Positions 1 through 8,876 of a stretch of 64,000 nt of DNA are shown piece after piece (the first letter of the stretch is position 1; each line of letters opens with the position of its first letter). Both the position numbers and the translations under genes were made by a program. Origin of the DNA: Cupriavidus taiwanensis (GTDB taxonomy: Bacteria; Pseudomonadota; Gammaproteobacteria; Burkholderiales; Burkholderiaceae); the NCBI RefSeq assembly GCF_900249755.1, contig NZ_LT976853.1, forward strand, positions 803,142-867,141. The letters are read 5' to 3'. The notes under the pieces are model-generated. The model was not told the DNA's origin. It saw only the letters and a program-made list of their open reading frames with translations, and made no database searches.

Positions 1-868
1 AGGGTTGGGGTGAGGGGTGGTTTAGCTAGGAACCACATCAAGCAAGGCCAACGTCTTTGGGTGCGCCCAAGCCGCCCGAACTAGCCTAAGCAAGGTGTTC
101 TCCCTCTCCCCTCACGGGGAGAGGGTTGGGGTGAGGGGTGGTTTAGCTAGGAACCACATCAAGCAAGGCCAACGTCTTTGGGTGCGCCCAAGCCGCCCGA
201 ACTAGCCTAAGCAAGGTGTTCTCCCTCTCCCCTCACGGGGAGAGGGTTGGGGTGAGGGGTGGTTTAGCTAGGAACCACATCAAGCAAGGCCAACGTCTTT
301 GGGTGCGCCCAAGCCGCCCGAACTAGCCTAAGCAAGGTGTTCTCCCTCTCCCCTCACGGGGAGAGGGTTGGGGTGAGGGGTGGTTTAGCTAGGAACCACA
401 TCAAGCAAGGCCAACGTCTTTGGGTGCGCCCAAGCCGCCCGAACTAGCCTAAGCAAGGTGTTCTCCCTCTCCCCTCACGGGGAGAGGGTTGGGGTGAGGG
501 GTGGTTTAGCTAGGAACCACATCAAGCAAGGCCAACGTCTTTGGGTGCGCCCAAGCCGCCCGAACTAGCCTAAGCAAGGTGTTCTCCCTCTCCCCTCACG
601 GGGAGAGGGTTGGGGTGAGGGGTGGTTTAGCTAGGAACCACATCAAGCAAGGCCAACGTCTTTGGGTGCGCCCAAGCCGCCCGAACTAGCCTAAGCAAGG
701 TGTTCTCCCTCTCCCCTCACGGGGAGAGGGTTGGGGTGAGGGGTGGTTTAGCTAGGAACCACATCAAGCAAGGCCAACGTCTTTGGGTGCGCCCAAGCCG
801 CCCGAACTAGCCTAAGCAAGGTGTTCTCCCTCTCCCCTCACGGGGAGAGGGTTGGGGTGAGGGGTGGG
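1..868. repeat. Seven perfect 121-bp tandem repeats plus a partial eighth
   Basis: The same 121-bp unit starts at 1, 122, 243, 364, 485, 606 and 727 without visible differences. A partial eighth copy starts at 848 and diverges after about 20 bases. Each unit carries a perfect 10-bp hairpin (CCCTCTCCCC, loop TCAC, GGGGAGAGGG) and two smaller inverted repeats (GGTT/AACC and TTGGG/CCCAA). There is no unique spacer between units and no convincing coding capacity. The array runs off the left edge, so its full copy number is unknown. The hairpin and flanking GGTGAGGGG motif recur at 59.2 kb, so the unit looks like an amplified REP-type element. Confidence 0.95.
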
Positions 869-960
869 CTGGCAACGAGCCACATCAAGCGAAGCCAACG
901 GTTTCCACCCACGGGCCTCAGCCTTTGACGCTCCTGCCCTCACCCCCACCCCTCACCCCC
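869..960. repeat. Degenerate REP-like tail of the tandem array
   Basis: After the last partial unit the sequence still resembles the repeat (a shared CCACATCAAGC, then a diverged GCCAACG stretch) and ends in CCCTCACCCCCACCCCTCACC. That motif is the reverse complement of the GGTGAGGGG that opens each unit. This reproduces the organisation of the single element at 59.2 kb (hairpin, GGTGAGGGG, spacer, CCCTCACC). The tail overlaps the stop codon of the neighbouring EamA gene. Confidence 0.6.
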
Positions 961-1858
961 GCCGATTCACCAGCACGATCCCCGCCAGCACCAGCACCGC
1001 CGCCACCGCAAAGCGCGGCCCCACGGCATCGTGCATCAGCACCACGCCGAAGGCGACCCCGAACAGCGGCGTCAAAAACGAAAACACCGACAGCCGCGAC
1101 GCCAGGTAGCGCTGCAGCAGCCAGAACCAGGTCAGGTAGCTGGCAAAGGCAATCAGCACCGACTGGTAGAACAGGCTGGCCAGCACCACGCCGTCGAGTT
1201 GCATGGTGGCGGTCTGGCCCCCGGCCACCGCCATGGCCAGCAGCACCACCGCGGACACGGCCAGCTGGTACAGCAGCGTCTTGCTGGCCGGCGCGCTCGC
1301 CAGCGGGCTGGCGCGCACCACCACGGTGGTGGCCGCCCACAGCGCGCCGGCAAGGATGCCGAGCGCATCGCCCAGCAGCGTGCTGCCCTGCGCCGACGGC
1401 GCGGCGATGCCATCGGCAAAGGCCAGCGCCATGCCCGCGAATGCCAGTGCCACGCCCAGCCATTGCCCGGGACGCAGCCGTTCGCCCGGCACCACCGCAT
1501 GCAGTCCCAGCGCGGTAAAGATCGGCGCGGTGTACAGGAACACCGCCATGCGCGAGGCCGTGGTGTGCCCCAGGCCGACGAAGATGCAGAAGAACTCGGC
1601 CCCGAACAGCAGCCCGGCCAGCAGGCCGGCGTTGAGCGTGCCGTCGCGCCGCCACAGCGGCGTGCCGCGCCACGCCGCGAAGCCGAACACCAGCAGCGCC
1701 GCCACGGCCGAGCGCACGCCGGCCTGCAGCACCGCGCCCATCAGCGGCGCGGTGACCTTGATCACCACCTGCTGCAGCCCCCAGGCGGCGCACAGCACCA
1801 CCATCAGGCCGATGGCGGTGGCGTCGAGCGGCTGGCGCGCGATGCCCTGCGTGCTCAC
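953..1858 (-). CDS. EamA/DMT-family drug/metabolite exporter
   Basis: A 301-residue integral membrane protein with about ten hydrophobic segments and the two-fold EamA repeat pattern typical of 10-TMS drug/metabolite transporters such as RhaT/YdcZ-like permeases. Substrate is not predictable. I place the start at the GTG at 1858 (VSTQGIARQ), because the longer frame upstream runs through gloA in another frame and the N-terminus there is not membrane-like. A GAAGGCC stretch precedes the GTG as a possible ribosome site. It begins 11 bases after the gloA stop, so the two are probably co-transcribed. The last codons sit inside the repeat-derived tail of the left-edge array. Confidence 0.85.
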   Translation of the reverse strand: MSTQGIARQPLDATAIGLMVVLCAAWGLQQVVIKVTAPLMGAVLQAGVRSAVAALLVFGFAAWRGTPLWRRDGTLNAGLLAGLLFGAEFFCIFVGLGHTTASRMAVFLYTAPIFTALGLHAVVPGERLRPGQWLGVALAFAGMALAFADGIAAPSAQGSTLLGDALGILAGALWAATTVVVRASPLASAPASKTLLYQLAVSAVVLLAMAVAGGQTATMQLDGVVLASLFYQSVLIAFASYLTWFWLLQRYLASRLSVFSFLTPLFGVAFGVVLMHDAVGPRFAVAAVLVLAGIVLVNRRG

Positions 1859-1869
1859 GGCGCAGGCCT

Positions 1870-2277
1870 TCAGGGACGGCTGGCGTCGCGGGTGGAATGG
1901 CGCTCGATCAGCTCGATCTTGTAGCCGTCCGGGTCTTCGACGAAGGCGATCACGGTGGTGCCGCCCTTGACCGGGCCGGCTTCGCGCGTGACCTTGCCGC
2001 CCGCGGCGCGGATGCGCTCGCACGCGGCCGCGGCATTGTCGGTTTCCAGCGCGATATGGCCGTAGGCGGTGCCCAGGTCGTACTTGTCGACGCCGTAGTT
2101 GTAGGTCAGCTCCAGCACCGCGGTCTCGCTCTCCGGGCCATAGCCGACAAAGGCCAGTCGGTACTTGTATTCGGGGTTGTCGCTCTCGCGCAGCAGCTGC
2201 ATGCCGAGCACGCGGGTGTAGAAATCGATGGAGCGCTGCATGTCGCCGACGCGCAGCATGGTGTGGAGGAGTCGCAT
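1870..2277 (-). CDS. gloA: Lactoylglutathione lyase (glyoxalase I)
   Basis: Converts the hemithioacetal of methylglyoxal and glutathione to S-lactoylglutathione, the first step of cytosolic methylglyoxal detoxification. The 135-residue protein has the usual length of bacterial GloA and starts [12 protein letters not shown]. Four metal ligands of the nickel-dependent class can be placed: His5, Glu56, His74 and Glu122. The vicinal-oxygen-chelate fold pattern ([11 protein letters not shown] near the C-terminus) is intact. It lies upstream of an EamA exporter and downstream of the YgjP-like gene on the same strand, with 84 bases before it. Confidence 0.97.
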   Translation of the reverse strand: MRLLHTMLRVGDMQRSIDFYTRVLGMQLLRESDNPEYKYRLAFVGYGPESETAVLELTYNYGVDKYDLGTAYGHIALETDNAAAACERIRAAGGKVTREAGPVKGGTTVIAFVEDPDGYKIELIERHSTRDASRP

Positions 2278-2361
2278 GGGAGGACCTTCAACTGTTATCG
2301 GTATGGGAAGGCGCCATTTTAGAGCCTTTGGCCGAAACCCACCGGGCGGGCCCCCCGGCCC

Positions 2362-3228
2362 TCAGAACGTCGGCAACAGCTCGGGCGGATGCGCGCGCAA
2401 CTGCGCGCGGGCGTCGCGGAACTCGGGAAAGATCGACTCGACGGTTTCCCAGAAGCGCGGGCCGTGGTTCATTTCCTTCAGGTGCGCCAGTTCGTGCGCG
2501 GCGACATAGTCGATCATCGACAGCGGGAAATGCATCAGCCGCCAGTTCAGCCGGATCTTGCCGTCGGCGGTGCAGCTGCCCCAGCGCGTGGCGGCCGAGG
2601 TCAGCGCGAAGCCGGTGTGGCGCACGCCGAGCTTGCCGGCATAGAGTTCCAGCCGCTCGGCCAGCAGGCGGCGCGCCTGCTGCTGCAGCCAGCCCTGCAC
2701 GCGATCCTTGATCTGCTGCTCGTCGGCGTGGGCGGGCAGCGCCAGGTGCAGCATGCGGCGGTCGGCATCGAACAGCAGCGCGCCGATCGGCGATTCCAGC
2801 GCCAGCGTCAGCGGCTGGCCCAGGAAGGGCAGGGCGGCGCCGTCGCGCCACTGGACCGTCGGCAGGATGCGGCGCGCTTCGCGGTGGCGCCACTCGCCCA
2901 GCTTGTTGAAGATCCAGCGCTGCTTTTCCAGGATGGCCGACTCGATGTCCGCCAGCGTGACCCAGCGCGGCGCCGTGATCGACAGGCCGCGGTCGTCGAT
3001 GGTGAAGCCGATGGTGCGGCGCGCCGAGCGCTTGAGCGTGTAGTGCAGCGGCCGCTCGCCGATGCGCAGCAGGCGCGCGTTGGGCTGCGGCACCGGCCAG
3101 GCCGGCGCCTGCGGATGCTGCGGCTCCGGTGCCAGCGGCGCCGCCGGCTGCGGCGCATGGCCGGATTCCGCCAGCGGCAGTTCCAGCTGCGCGCCGTCGG
3201 CGTCGGAGGCGGGGCGCAGCAGCTTCAT
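2362..3228 (-). CDS. YgjP/DUF45-family metal-dependent hydrolase
   Basis: A 288-residue protein of the YgjP-like metallopeptidase family (M48-like zincin fold, DUF45). The zinc signature HELAHLKEMNHGPRFW lies near the C-terminus and supplies the HExxH pair plus a third histidine. The family is widespread but its substrate is not established. The N-terminal 70 or so residues are Pro/Ala/Gln-rich and probably disordered. I chose the ATG at 3228 (MKLLRPASDADG), since it overlaps the plsC stop by four bases (ATGA), implying translational coupling; the longer frame upstream overlaps plsC out of frame. Confidence 0.88.
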   Translation of the reverse strand: MKLLRPASDADGAQLELPLAESGHAPQPAAPLAPEPQHPQAPAWPVPQPNARLLRIGERPLHYTLKRSARRTIGFTIDDRGLSITAPRWVTLADIESAILEKQRWIFNKLGEWRHREARRILPTVQWRDGAALPFLGQPLTLALESPIGALLFDADRRMLHLALPAHADEQQIKDRVQGWLQQQARRLLAERLELYAGKLGVRHTGFALTSAATRWGSCTADGKIRLNWRLMHFPLSMIDYVAAHELAHLKEMNHGPRFWETVESIFPEFRDARAQLRAHPPELLPTF

Positions 3229-3989
3229 GCGGCCGACTCGCTGCGCTGCGCGGTCCGGTAGCTTTCCGGGTCGATGCGGCGCATGTCGCGTTCGATCCAT
3301 TCGGCCACTTCCTGGTTGAGCTGGTCGGCGGTCTTGTTGGCCGAAGCGATCGGCGGGCCGACCGAGATCGTCACCATGCCCGGATATTTCATGAAGGAAT
3401 TGCGCGGCCAGACCCGGCCGGAATTGACCGCCATCGGCAGCACCCAGGCGCCGGTTTCCACCGCCAGGCGCGCGCCGCCGCTCTTGTAGCGCGGTTTTTC
3501 CAGGCCCGAACGGGTGCGCGTGCCTTCGGGGAACATGATGATCCACGCGCCTTCGGCGAGCCGCTCGCGGCCCTGGCGCACCGCCGAGGCGAACGCGCGG
3601 GTGCCTTCCTTGCGGTTGATATGGACCATCTTCAGCATGCCCAGCGCCCAGCCGAAGAACGGCACCAGCAGCAGCTCGCGCTTGAACACGAAGCACAGCG
3701 GCCTGGGCATCAGCGCCACGTAGGCCACGGTTTCCCAGGCCGACTGGTGCTTGGACAGCAGCACCACCGGCTTGTCCAGCATGACATCCATGTGCTCATG
3801 GCCCTGGATCTGGTACTGGATGCCGCAGATGGCGCGCGCGGCCCGGATCACCATGCGGGGCCAGCCGCGCACGAAGCGAAAGCGCTGGTCGGCATTCATG
3901 AACGGGAACACCAGGAAGCAGGCGCAGGCGTAGGGCGGCGTCAGCACCAGCAGGTACAGCGCGAACAACAGGGAACGGAGGAACGTCAT
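3225..3989 (-). CDS. plsC: 1-acyl-sn-glycerol-3-phosphate acyltransferase
   Basis: Acylates lysophosphatidate at sn-2 to make phosphatidate at the inner membrane. The 254-residue protein has an N-terminal membrane segment (residues 1-20) and the four LPLAT blocks in order: HQSAWE (an HX4D-like block with E in place of D), a KRELLLVPFFGW block, FPEGTRTR and a downstream VLPMAV block. The start at ATG 3989 (MTFLRSLLF) is preferred to the longer frame, whose extra residues (PKVPKVPKV) are an antisense reading of the gmhB repeat tail. It sits between gmhB and the YgjP-like gene, a lipid and LPS biogenesis context. Confidence 0.93.
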   Translation of the reverse strand: MTFLRSLLFALYLLVLTPPYACACFLVFPFMNADQRFRFVRGWPRMVIRAARAICGIQYQIQGHEHMDVMLDKPVVLLSKHQSAWETVAYVALMPRPLCFVFKRELLLVPFFGWALGMLKMVHINRKEGTRAFASAVRQGRERLAEGAWIIMFPEGTRTRSGLEKPRYKSGGARLAVETGAWVLPMAVNSGRVWPRNSFMKYPGMVTISVGPPIASANKTADQLNQEVAEWIERDMRRIDPESYRTAQRSESAA

Positions 3990-4041
3990 GCGGGGGGCGC
4001 AAAGGGAAATAATGGGTGCGGAGGGCCGGCCGCGGGCGTGG

Positions 4042-4695
4042 TCAGCCGGCGGCGCCATGGCCGCCAGGGGCACCATGGGCACTTTGGGCACTTTGGGCAC
4101 TTTGGGCACTTTGAGGGCCCGGGGCCGGCTGGCGCTGCCCGCCGTCGTTGCCGGTCAGCCAGCGGGCGAAGGCGCGCAGGTCGTCGTGCACCTGCGTGCC
4201 GGGCGGCAGCCCGCCCTTGTCGAGCGTCTTCAGGCCCTTGCCGCTGCGCACCAGGTGCGGCACGCAGCCGACCGCGACGCCGGCTTCGAGGTCGCGCAGC
4301 GAATCGCCGACGATCGGCACGCCGCGCAGCTCGATGCCGAAGCGCTCGCTGATCTGTTCCAGCATGCCCGAGCGCGGCTTGCGGCATGCGCAGCCGTCGG
4401 CGGCGGTATGGGGGCAGAAGAACACCGCCTCGACGCGCCCGCCCAGCCGTGCCAGCGCGTTGTGCATCTTCTCGTGCATGGCGTTGAGCGCGCTCATCTC
4501 GAACAGCCCGCGGCCGATGCCGGACTGGTTGCTGGCGATGACCACGCGGTAGCCGGCCTGGTTCAGCGCGGCGATGGCTTCCAGGCTGCCGTCGATCGGC
4601 ACCCATTCATCGGGGGTCTTGATGAACTGGTCGCTGTCGAGGTTGACCACCCCGTCGCGGTCCAGGATGACAAACTTGGGCGGCGTCTGCGGCAT
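4042..4695 (-). CDS. gmhB: D-glycero-beta-D-manno-heptose-1,7-bisphosphate 7-phosphatase
   Basis: Removes the 7-phosphate in ADP-heptose synthesis for the LPS inner core. HAD-superfamily histidinol-phosphatase-like protein of 217 residues. The catalytic pair is Asp12/Asp14 in VILDRDG, and SNQSGIGRG and VGDSLRD supply later HAD motifs. The structural zinc site CPHTAADGCACRKP (Cys94, His96, Cys102, Cys104) is present. The last 30 or so residues are an unusual tail with SAQ repeats and Gly/His, encoded by a 9-bp tandem repeat and absent from the usual 180-190-residue enzyme. It lies 39 bases downstream of glyS on the same strand. Confidence 0.95.
   Translation of the reverse strand: MPQTPPKFVILDRDGVVNLDSDQFIKTPDEWVPIDGSLEAIAALNQAGYRVVIASNQSGIGRGLFEMSALNAMHEKMHNALARLGGRVEAVFFCPHTAADGCACRKPRSGMLEQISERFGIELRGVPIVGDSLRDLEAGVAVGCVPHLVRSGKGLKTLDKGGLPPGTQVHDDLRAFARWLTGNDGGQRQPAPGPQSAQSAQSAQSAHGAPGGHGAAG
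4072..4116. repeat. 9-bp tandem repeat in the 3' end of gmhB
   Basis: Three exact ACTTTGGGC units at 4081-4107 are flanked by near copies (ACCATGGGC at 4072 and ACTTTGAGG at 4108). Because the period is a multiple of three it encodes a repeated Ser-Ala-Gln tripeptide in GmhB, so copy-number change would alter only tail length. Confidence 0.9.
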
Positions 4696-4734
4696 GTGCG
4701 GCTCCGTTGCTTGAGGCTTGGCTGCGGGCGCCGC

Positions 4735-6858
4735 TCAGGCGGCCAGCTTGGAGATGTCGGCGACGCGGTTGGCCAGCGCATGCAGCGAGGCCAGCAGCGC
4801 CAGCCGGTTGGCGCGCAGCTGCGCGTCCTCGGCCATCACCATCACGTCGTTGAAGAACTGGTCGACGGCGTCGCGCAGCTGGGCCAGGTCGCGCAGCGCG
4901 GCGGTGAAGTCGCCGCTGGCGAAGGCGGCCTCGACGGCCGGGCGCACGCGCTCGATGGCGGCATGCAGCGCGCCTTCGGCCTCTTCCCGGAACAGCGCCG
5001 GATCGACCGCGCCGACCGGCTCGGTGTTCTTGCGCAGGATGTTGGTGATGCGCTTGTTGGCGGCGGCCAGCGCCTCGGCCTCGGGCAGCGCGGCAAAGGT
5101 GCGCACGGCTTCCATGCGGCCGAGGATGTCGTGCAGCCGGTCCGGGCGCAGGCTGACCACGGCCTCGACTTCATTGGTGGTGTAGCCCTTGTCCTTCAGG
5201 TAGCCGCGCACGCGGTCGTACAGGAAGTCGAGGATGGCGTCGGGCGCCGGCTTGACCGCGGCGATGCCGGCAAAGGCCTGCTGCGTCTGCGCCAGCAGCG
5301 CCGACAGCGACAGCGCCAGCGGTTTTTCGATCAGCATGCGCAGGATGCCCAGCGCGTGGCGGCGCAGCGCGAACGGGTCTTTCTCGCCGGTGGGCTGCAG
5401 GCCGATGCCCCAGATCCCGACCAGGGTCTCGAGCTTGTCGGCCAGCGCCACCGCGGTGCTGACCGCGCCGGCCGGCAGCGCATCGCCGGCAAAGCGCGGG
5501 CGGTAGTGTTCGGAGCAGGCCAGCGCCACGTCCTCGGCTTCGTCGTCGTGGCGGGCGTAGTAGGTGCCCATGGTGCCTTGCAGCTCGGGGAACTCGCCGA
5601 CCATGTCGGTCAGGAGGTCGGCCTTGGCCAGTTCGGCGCCGCGCATCGCCGCGGCCTTGTCGGTGGCCACGCCGCTGGCGTTGAGCGCATCGGCGACATG
5701 GCCGGCGATCTGCTGCAGGCGCTGCACGCGGTCCAGCTGCGTGCCGATCTTGTTGTGGTAGACCACGCTGGCCAGTTGCGGCACGCGCGACGCCAGCGTC
5801 TTCTTGCGGTCCTGGTCGAAGAAGAACTTGGCATCGGCCAGGCGCGGGCGCACCACGCGCTCGTTGCCGGTAATGATCGATTGCGGCGTCTCGGTGGCCA
5901 GGTTCGACACGATCAGGAAGCGGTTGCGCAGGTGGCCGTCGGCATCGGTCAGTGCGAAGTACTTCTGGTTGGTCTGCATGGTCAGGATCAGGCATTCCTG
6001 CGGCACCGCCAGGAAGGCTTCCTCGAAATGGCAGGCATACACCACCGGCCATTCCACCAGCGAGTTGACTTCATCGAGCAGCGCCTCGGGCATGATCACC
6101 TGGTCGGCGCCGGCCTCCTGCAGCAGCGCGCTGCGCATGCGCTCGCGGCGCTCGGCATAGCTGGCCACCACGCGGCCGGCGGACTCGAGCTGCCTGGCAT
6201 AGTCATTGGCATGCGCGATCTCGATCGCGCCATGCGACAGGAAGCGGTGGCCCTGGGTCAGGTTGCTGGCCTGCAGCCCCAGCAGCGTCACCGGCAGGAT
6301 TTCCGAGCCGAACAGCGCGATCAGGCTATGCGCCGGGCGCACGAAATGCACGGTGCTGCCGTCCGGGCGCTGGTAGCTCATGACCTTGGGGATCGGCAAC
6401 TTCGCCACCGTGTCTTCCAGCGTGGCCTGCAGTCCGGCAGCCAGCTCGGCGCCGCGCGCGGTGTAGCGGTAGAAGAACGCCTCGGCCTTGCCGTCGGAGG
6501 CGCGCTCCAGCGACTGCCAGTCGATCTCGGCAACGCCGACGGACCTGGCCAATGCAGCCAGCTTCTTGGCCAGCGGCGCGGTCGGCTCGCCGTTGGCGTC
6601 CAGCGCCACCGACAGCGGCAGGACCTTCTCGCGCTGCTCGCGGTCCGGCGCGTTGCGGCGCACGCCGCTGACCAGCGCCGCCAGGCGGCGCGGGGTGGCG
6701 AACGGCGTCACCGTGGCGCCCGGCTCGAGCAGGTCGCGCTCGCCCAGGCCGGCGAACAGGCCCTGCGCGAAGGCGTCGCCCAGGCGCGCCAGCGCCTTGG
6801 GGGGCAGCTCTTCGGTGAACAGTTCGATCAGCAGCGAGTCGGTCATGGGTTGCGACAT
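4735..6858 (-). CDS. glyS: Glycine--tRNA ligase beta subunit
   Basis: Beta chain of the alpha2beta2 glycyl-tRNA synthetase, which binds tRNA-Gly and cooperates with GlyQ. About 707 residues, normal for the family (E. coli GlyS is 689). The conserved N-terminus [15 protein letters not shown] and the internal blocks [20 protein letters not shown] and [14 protein letters not shown] are recognisable, with the DALR-type anticodon-binding region at the C-terminus. I use ATG 6858 (MSQPMTDS); ATG 6846 (MTDSLLIEL) is equally possible because neither has a strong ribosome site. A secreted-protein gene separates it from glyQ. Confidence 0.96.
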   Translation of the reverse strand: MSQPMTDSLLIELFTEELPPKALARLGDAFAQGLFAGLGERDLLEPGATVTPFATPRRLAALVSGVRRNAPDREQREKVLPLSVALDANGEPTAPLAKKLAALARSVGVAEIDWQSLERASDGKAEAFFYRYTARGAELAAGLQATLEDTVAKLPIPKVMSYQRPDGSTVHFVRPAHSLIALFGSEILPVTLLGLQASNLTQGHRFLSHGAIEIAHANDYARQLESAGRVVASYAERRERMRSALLQEAGADQVIMPEALLDEVNSLVEWPVVYACHFEEAFLAVPQECLILTMQTNQKYFALTDADGHLRNRFLIVSNLATETPQSIITGNERVVRPRLADAKFFFDQDRKKTLASRVPQLASVVYHNKIGTQLDRVQRLQQIAGHVADALNASGVATDKAAAMRGAELAKADLLTDMVGEFPELQGTMGTYYARHDDEAEDVALACSEHYRPRFAGDALPAGAVSTAVALADKLETLVGIWGIGLQPTGEKDPFALRRHALGILRMLIEKPLALSLSALLAQTQQAFAGIAAVKPAPDAILDFLYDRVRGYLKDKGYTTNEVEAVVSLRPDRLHDILGRMEAVRTFAALPEAEALAAANKRITNILRKNTEPVGAVDPALFREEAEGALHAAIERVRPAVEAAFASGDFTAALRDLAQLRDAVDQFFNDVMVMAEDAQLRANRLALLASLHALANRVADISKLAA

Positions 6859-6895
6859 GAATCGTATCCAACAGGTTGAAAGCGCGCGTTGCTTG

Positions 6896-7525
6896 TCAGC
6901 AGCGCGGCGAAAGATTAGGTTCCACCCCGGACAGCAGCCACAGGCCGTTCTGTTGCCGGAATTGCAGCGTGGTGTAGGCGCATTGGGCGGCCGCCGCGGC
7001 GCTGGCGGCGCCATTGCCGCCGCCGCGGCTGCCGGCGGCCGGGAAGCGCGCGTCGATGCGGCGCAGGCGCTTGTCGTAGCGGATCTCGTCGATGCGCCCG
7101 CCGACCCAGAAATCGATCTTCGGCGGCAGCTGCGAGGCCGAGTAGTAGGTCTTGACCTTGCGCCGGGTGCGGCCGTTGTGGGTTTCGGTTTCGACCCAGG
7201 TCAGCGGGTAGCGGATCGCGCTTTCATAGGCGCGCAGCGGCACGCGGTGCCAGCCCAGGTCGCGCTGGCCGGACAGGTCGCACGAGAACGAGCGCACCAG
7301 CTGCGTCCACTGGTCCAGTGCGTTCAGCGACGGCCGCCACTGGCGCGCCATCGCCAGCTGCAGTGCCTGCGCGTCGGCCTCGCACACATTGCTCAGCTCG
7401 GCCGGCAGCATCAGCACCTGCGCGCTGGGAGCGGCCTGCGCGCGCGCGCCGATGGCATTGCCCGCCGCGGCCAGCGTGGCAAGGGCCAGGGCGCAGCCCA
7501 GCGCGCTGCGCGCCAGCAGCCTCAT
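6896..7525 (-). CDS. Conserved exported protein of unknown function, inserted between glyQ and glyS
   Basis: A 209-residue protein with a clear Sec signal peptide ([20 protein letters not shown] followed by an Ala-rich stretch cut near residue 30). The mature part holds several cysteines ([27 protein letters not shown] and a C-terminal SPRC) that could form disulfides, and ends in a beta-rich [11 protein letters not shown] segment. No named domain is recognisable. Its ATG overlaps the glyQ stop by four bases, so translation is probably coupled to glyQ. A cell-envelope protein embedded in a tRNA-synthetase operon is unexpected; I cannot assign a role. Confidence 0.85.
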   Translation of the reverse strand: MRLLARSALGCALALATLAAAGNAIGARAQAAPSAQVLMLPAELSNVCEADAQALQLAMARQWRPSLNALDQWTQLVRSFSCDLSGQRDLGWHRVPLRAYESAIRYPLTWVETETHNGRTRRKVKTYYSASQLPPKIDFWVGGRIDEIRYDKRLRRIDARFPAAGSRGGGNGAASAAAAAQCAYTTLQFRQQNGLWLLSGVEPNLSPRC

Positions 7526-8484
7526 GCCTGCGCTCCGTCGCGCTTGCCGCACATCGGGAAGCCGAGGGCTTCGCGCGAGTCGTAGTAGGCCTGCGCCACC
7601 AGGCGCGACAGGTTGCGGATACGGCCGATATACGCCGCGCGCTCGGTCACCGAGATCGCGCCGCGCGCATCGAGCAGGTTGAAGGTGTGCGCGGCCTTGA
7701 GCACCTGCTCGTAGGCCGGCAGCGCCAGGCGCGTGCCGGCGTCTTTGCCGGAGTCCTGGCCAGCGTCGGCGCCTTCGCCATTGCCCATCAGCCGCCGCGC
7801 CTCGCCCTCGTGCTCGGCGAAATGGCGGAACAGGATTTCCGTGTTGCTGTGCTCGAAGTTGTAGGTGGACTGCTCCACCTCGTTCTGGTGGTACACGTCG
7901 CCGTAGGTCAGGCGGCGGGTCTCGCCGTTCTCGACCCACTCGGTCCAGACCAGGTCGTAGACGTTCTCGACCTTCTGCAGGTACATCGCCAGACGTTCGA
8001 TGCCGTAGGTGATTTCGCCGGTGATGGGCTTGCAGTCGATGCCGCCCACCTGCTGGAAGTAGGTGAACTGGGTCACCTCCATGCCGTTGAGCCAGACTTC
8101 CCAGCCCAGGCCCCAGGCGCCCAGCGTGGGGTTCTCCCAGTCGTCCTCGACGAAGCGGATGTCGTTCTGCTTCAGGTCCAGGCCGAGCGCCTCGAGCGAG
8201 CCCAGGTACAGCTCCAGGATGTTCTCCGGCGCGGGCTTGAGCACCACCTGGTACTGGTAGTAGTGCTGCAGCCGGTTCGGGTTCTCGCCGTAGCGGCCGT
8301 CCTTGGGCCGTCGCGACGGCTGCACGTAGGCGGCACGCCACGGCTCGGGGCCGATCGCGCGCAGGAAGGTGTGTACGTGGGATGTGCCGGCGCCGACCTC
8401 CAGATCGATGGGTTGCAACAGCGCGCAGCCCTGCCGGTCCCAGTAGGCCTGCAGGGTCAGAATCATTTGTTGGAAGGTCAGCAT
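7522..8484 (-). CDS. glyQ: Glycine--tRNA ligase alpha subunit
   Basis: Class II catalytic alpha chain that forms glycyl-adenylate. It has 320 residues, close to the roughly 300 of the family. The N-terminus [20 protein letters not shown], the [19 protein letters not shown] region and [20 protein letters not shown] are hallmark sequences. A short Gly/Asp insertion (about residues 230-245) makes it slightly longer than E. coli GlyQ. I start at ATG 8484, where homology begins; the upstream frame is Cys/Ala-rich filler. It is the first gene of the glyQ-exported protein-glyS-gmhB-plsC run. Confidence 0.97.
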   Translation of the reverse strand: MLTFQQMILTLQAYWDRQGCALLQPIDLEVGAGTSHVHTFLRAIGPEPWRAAYVQPSRRPKDGRYGENPNRLQHYYQYQVVLKPAPENILELYLGSLEALGLDLKQNDIRFVEDDWENPTLGAWGLGWEVWLNGMEVTQFTYFQQVGGIDCKPITGEITYGIERLAMYLQKVENVYDLVWTEWVENGETRRLTYGDVYHQNEVEQSTYNFEHSNTEILFRHFAEHEGEARRLMGNGEGADAGQDSGKDAGTRLALPAYEQVLKAAHTFNLLDARGAISVTERAAYIGRIRNLSRLVAQAYYDSREALGFPMCGKRDGAQA

Positions 8485-8876
8485 AGGAAGACTAGGTAGA
8501 GGCAAGCGGAGGCAAGCCGAGGCCGCGCAGCACGTGCCGGAGCCGCCGCATACGGATTTTGCCAAACCCTGAATTCTATCGGCTTTTTGGCGCGGCGCCC
8601 CGTTTGGCGGGGCTGCATGGGGCACGCACCGATGGCCGGGCCGGCGCGCGGCGGTGCGTCAATGTCGGCCCGGCGCAACGCCTCGGGAAAATACTGACGC
8701 GGATTTCAAGTCCCGCCGCTGCTTGCCGATAACGTTTTTGTATACAGTATGAGTAAGCAACCCGTTTCAGAGCGTTGCGATTGACATTCCGTGCCGGTAT
8801 GCAGGCACGGCGGCTCCCGGACCGTACCGCGGCAGCCGCTCGTCAGATATTGAATAGTGATGGGGACATACGGATC
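8485..8876. other. Intergenic region upstream of the small peptide gene: divergent leader
   Basis: This 392-base stretch separates glyQ (minus) from the small peptide gene (plus). Besides the LexA-like site it holds a 5' leader of about 125 bases with a CGTGCC/GGCACG hairpin at 8790-8809 and a TTGACA hexamer at 8781 that lacks a good -10 partner. An in-frame ATG at 8799 could extend the peptide to 56 residues. No other gene is convincing. Confidence 0.5.
8732..8749 (+). promoter_or_regulatory. Putative LexA-type operator upstream of a small membrane peptide gene
   Basis: Read on the minus strand the site is TACTGT-N8-ACGTTA. One half matches the LexA consensus (TACTGT...ACAGTA) exactly and the other differs at two positions. 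The same local sequence (a TTGCC hexamer, a T-rich run, then TATACAGTA) occurs in the recA promoter of this window at 30145-30174. Together these suggest SOS control of whatever is transcribed rightward from here. Binding is inferred from sequence resemblance only. Confidence 0.5.

Noticed and set aside
1-868. CRISPR-like array
   Set aside because: Units are contiguous and identical over their full 121 bases, with no unique spacers and no cas genes nearby.
864-1109. An 81-codon plus-strand frame at the array edge
   Set aside because: Overlaps the EamA gene antisense and is composed of repeat-derived sequence.
3988-6879. A 963-codon plus-strand open frame
   Set aside because: It is antisense to gmhB and glyS, with no recognisable domain.
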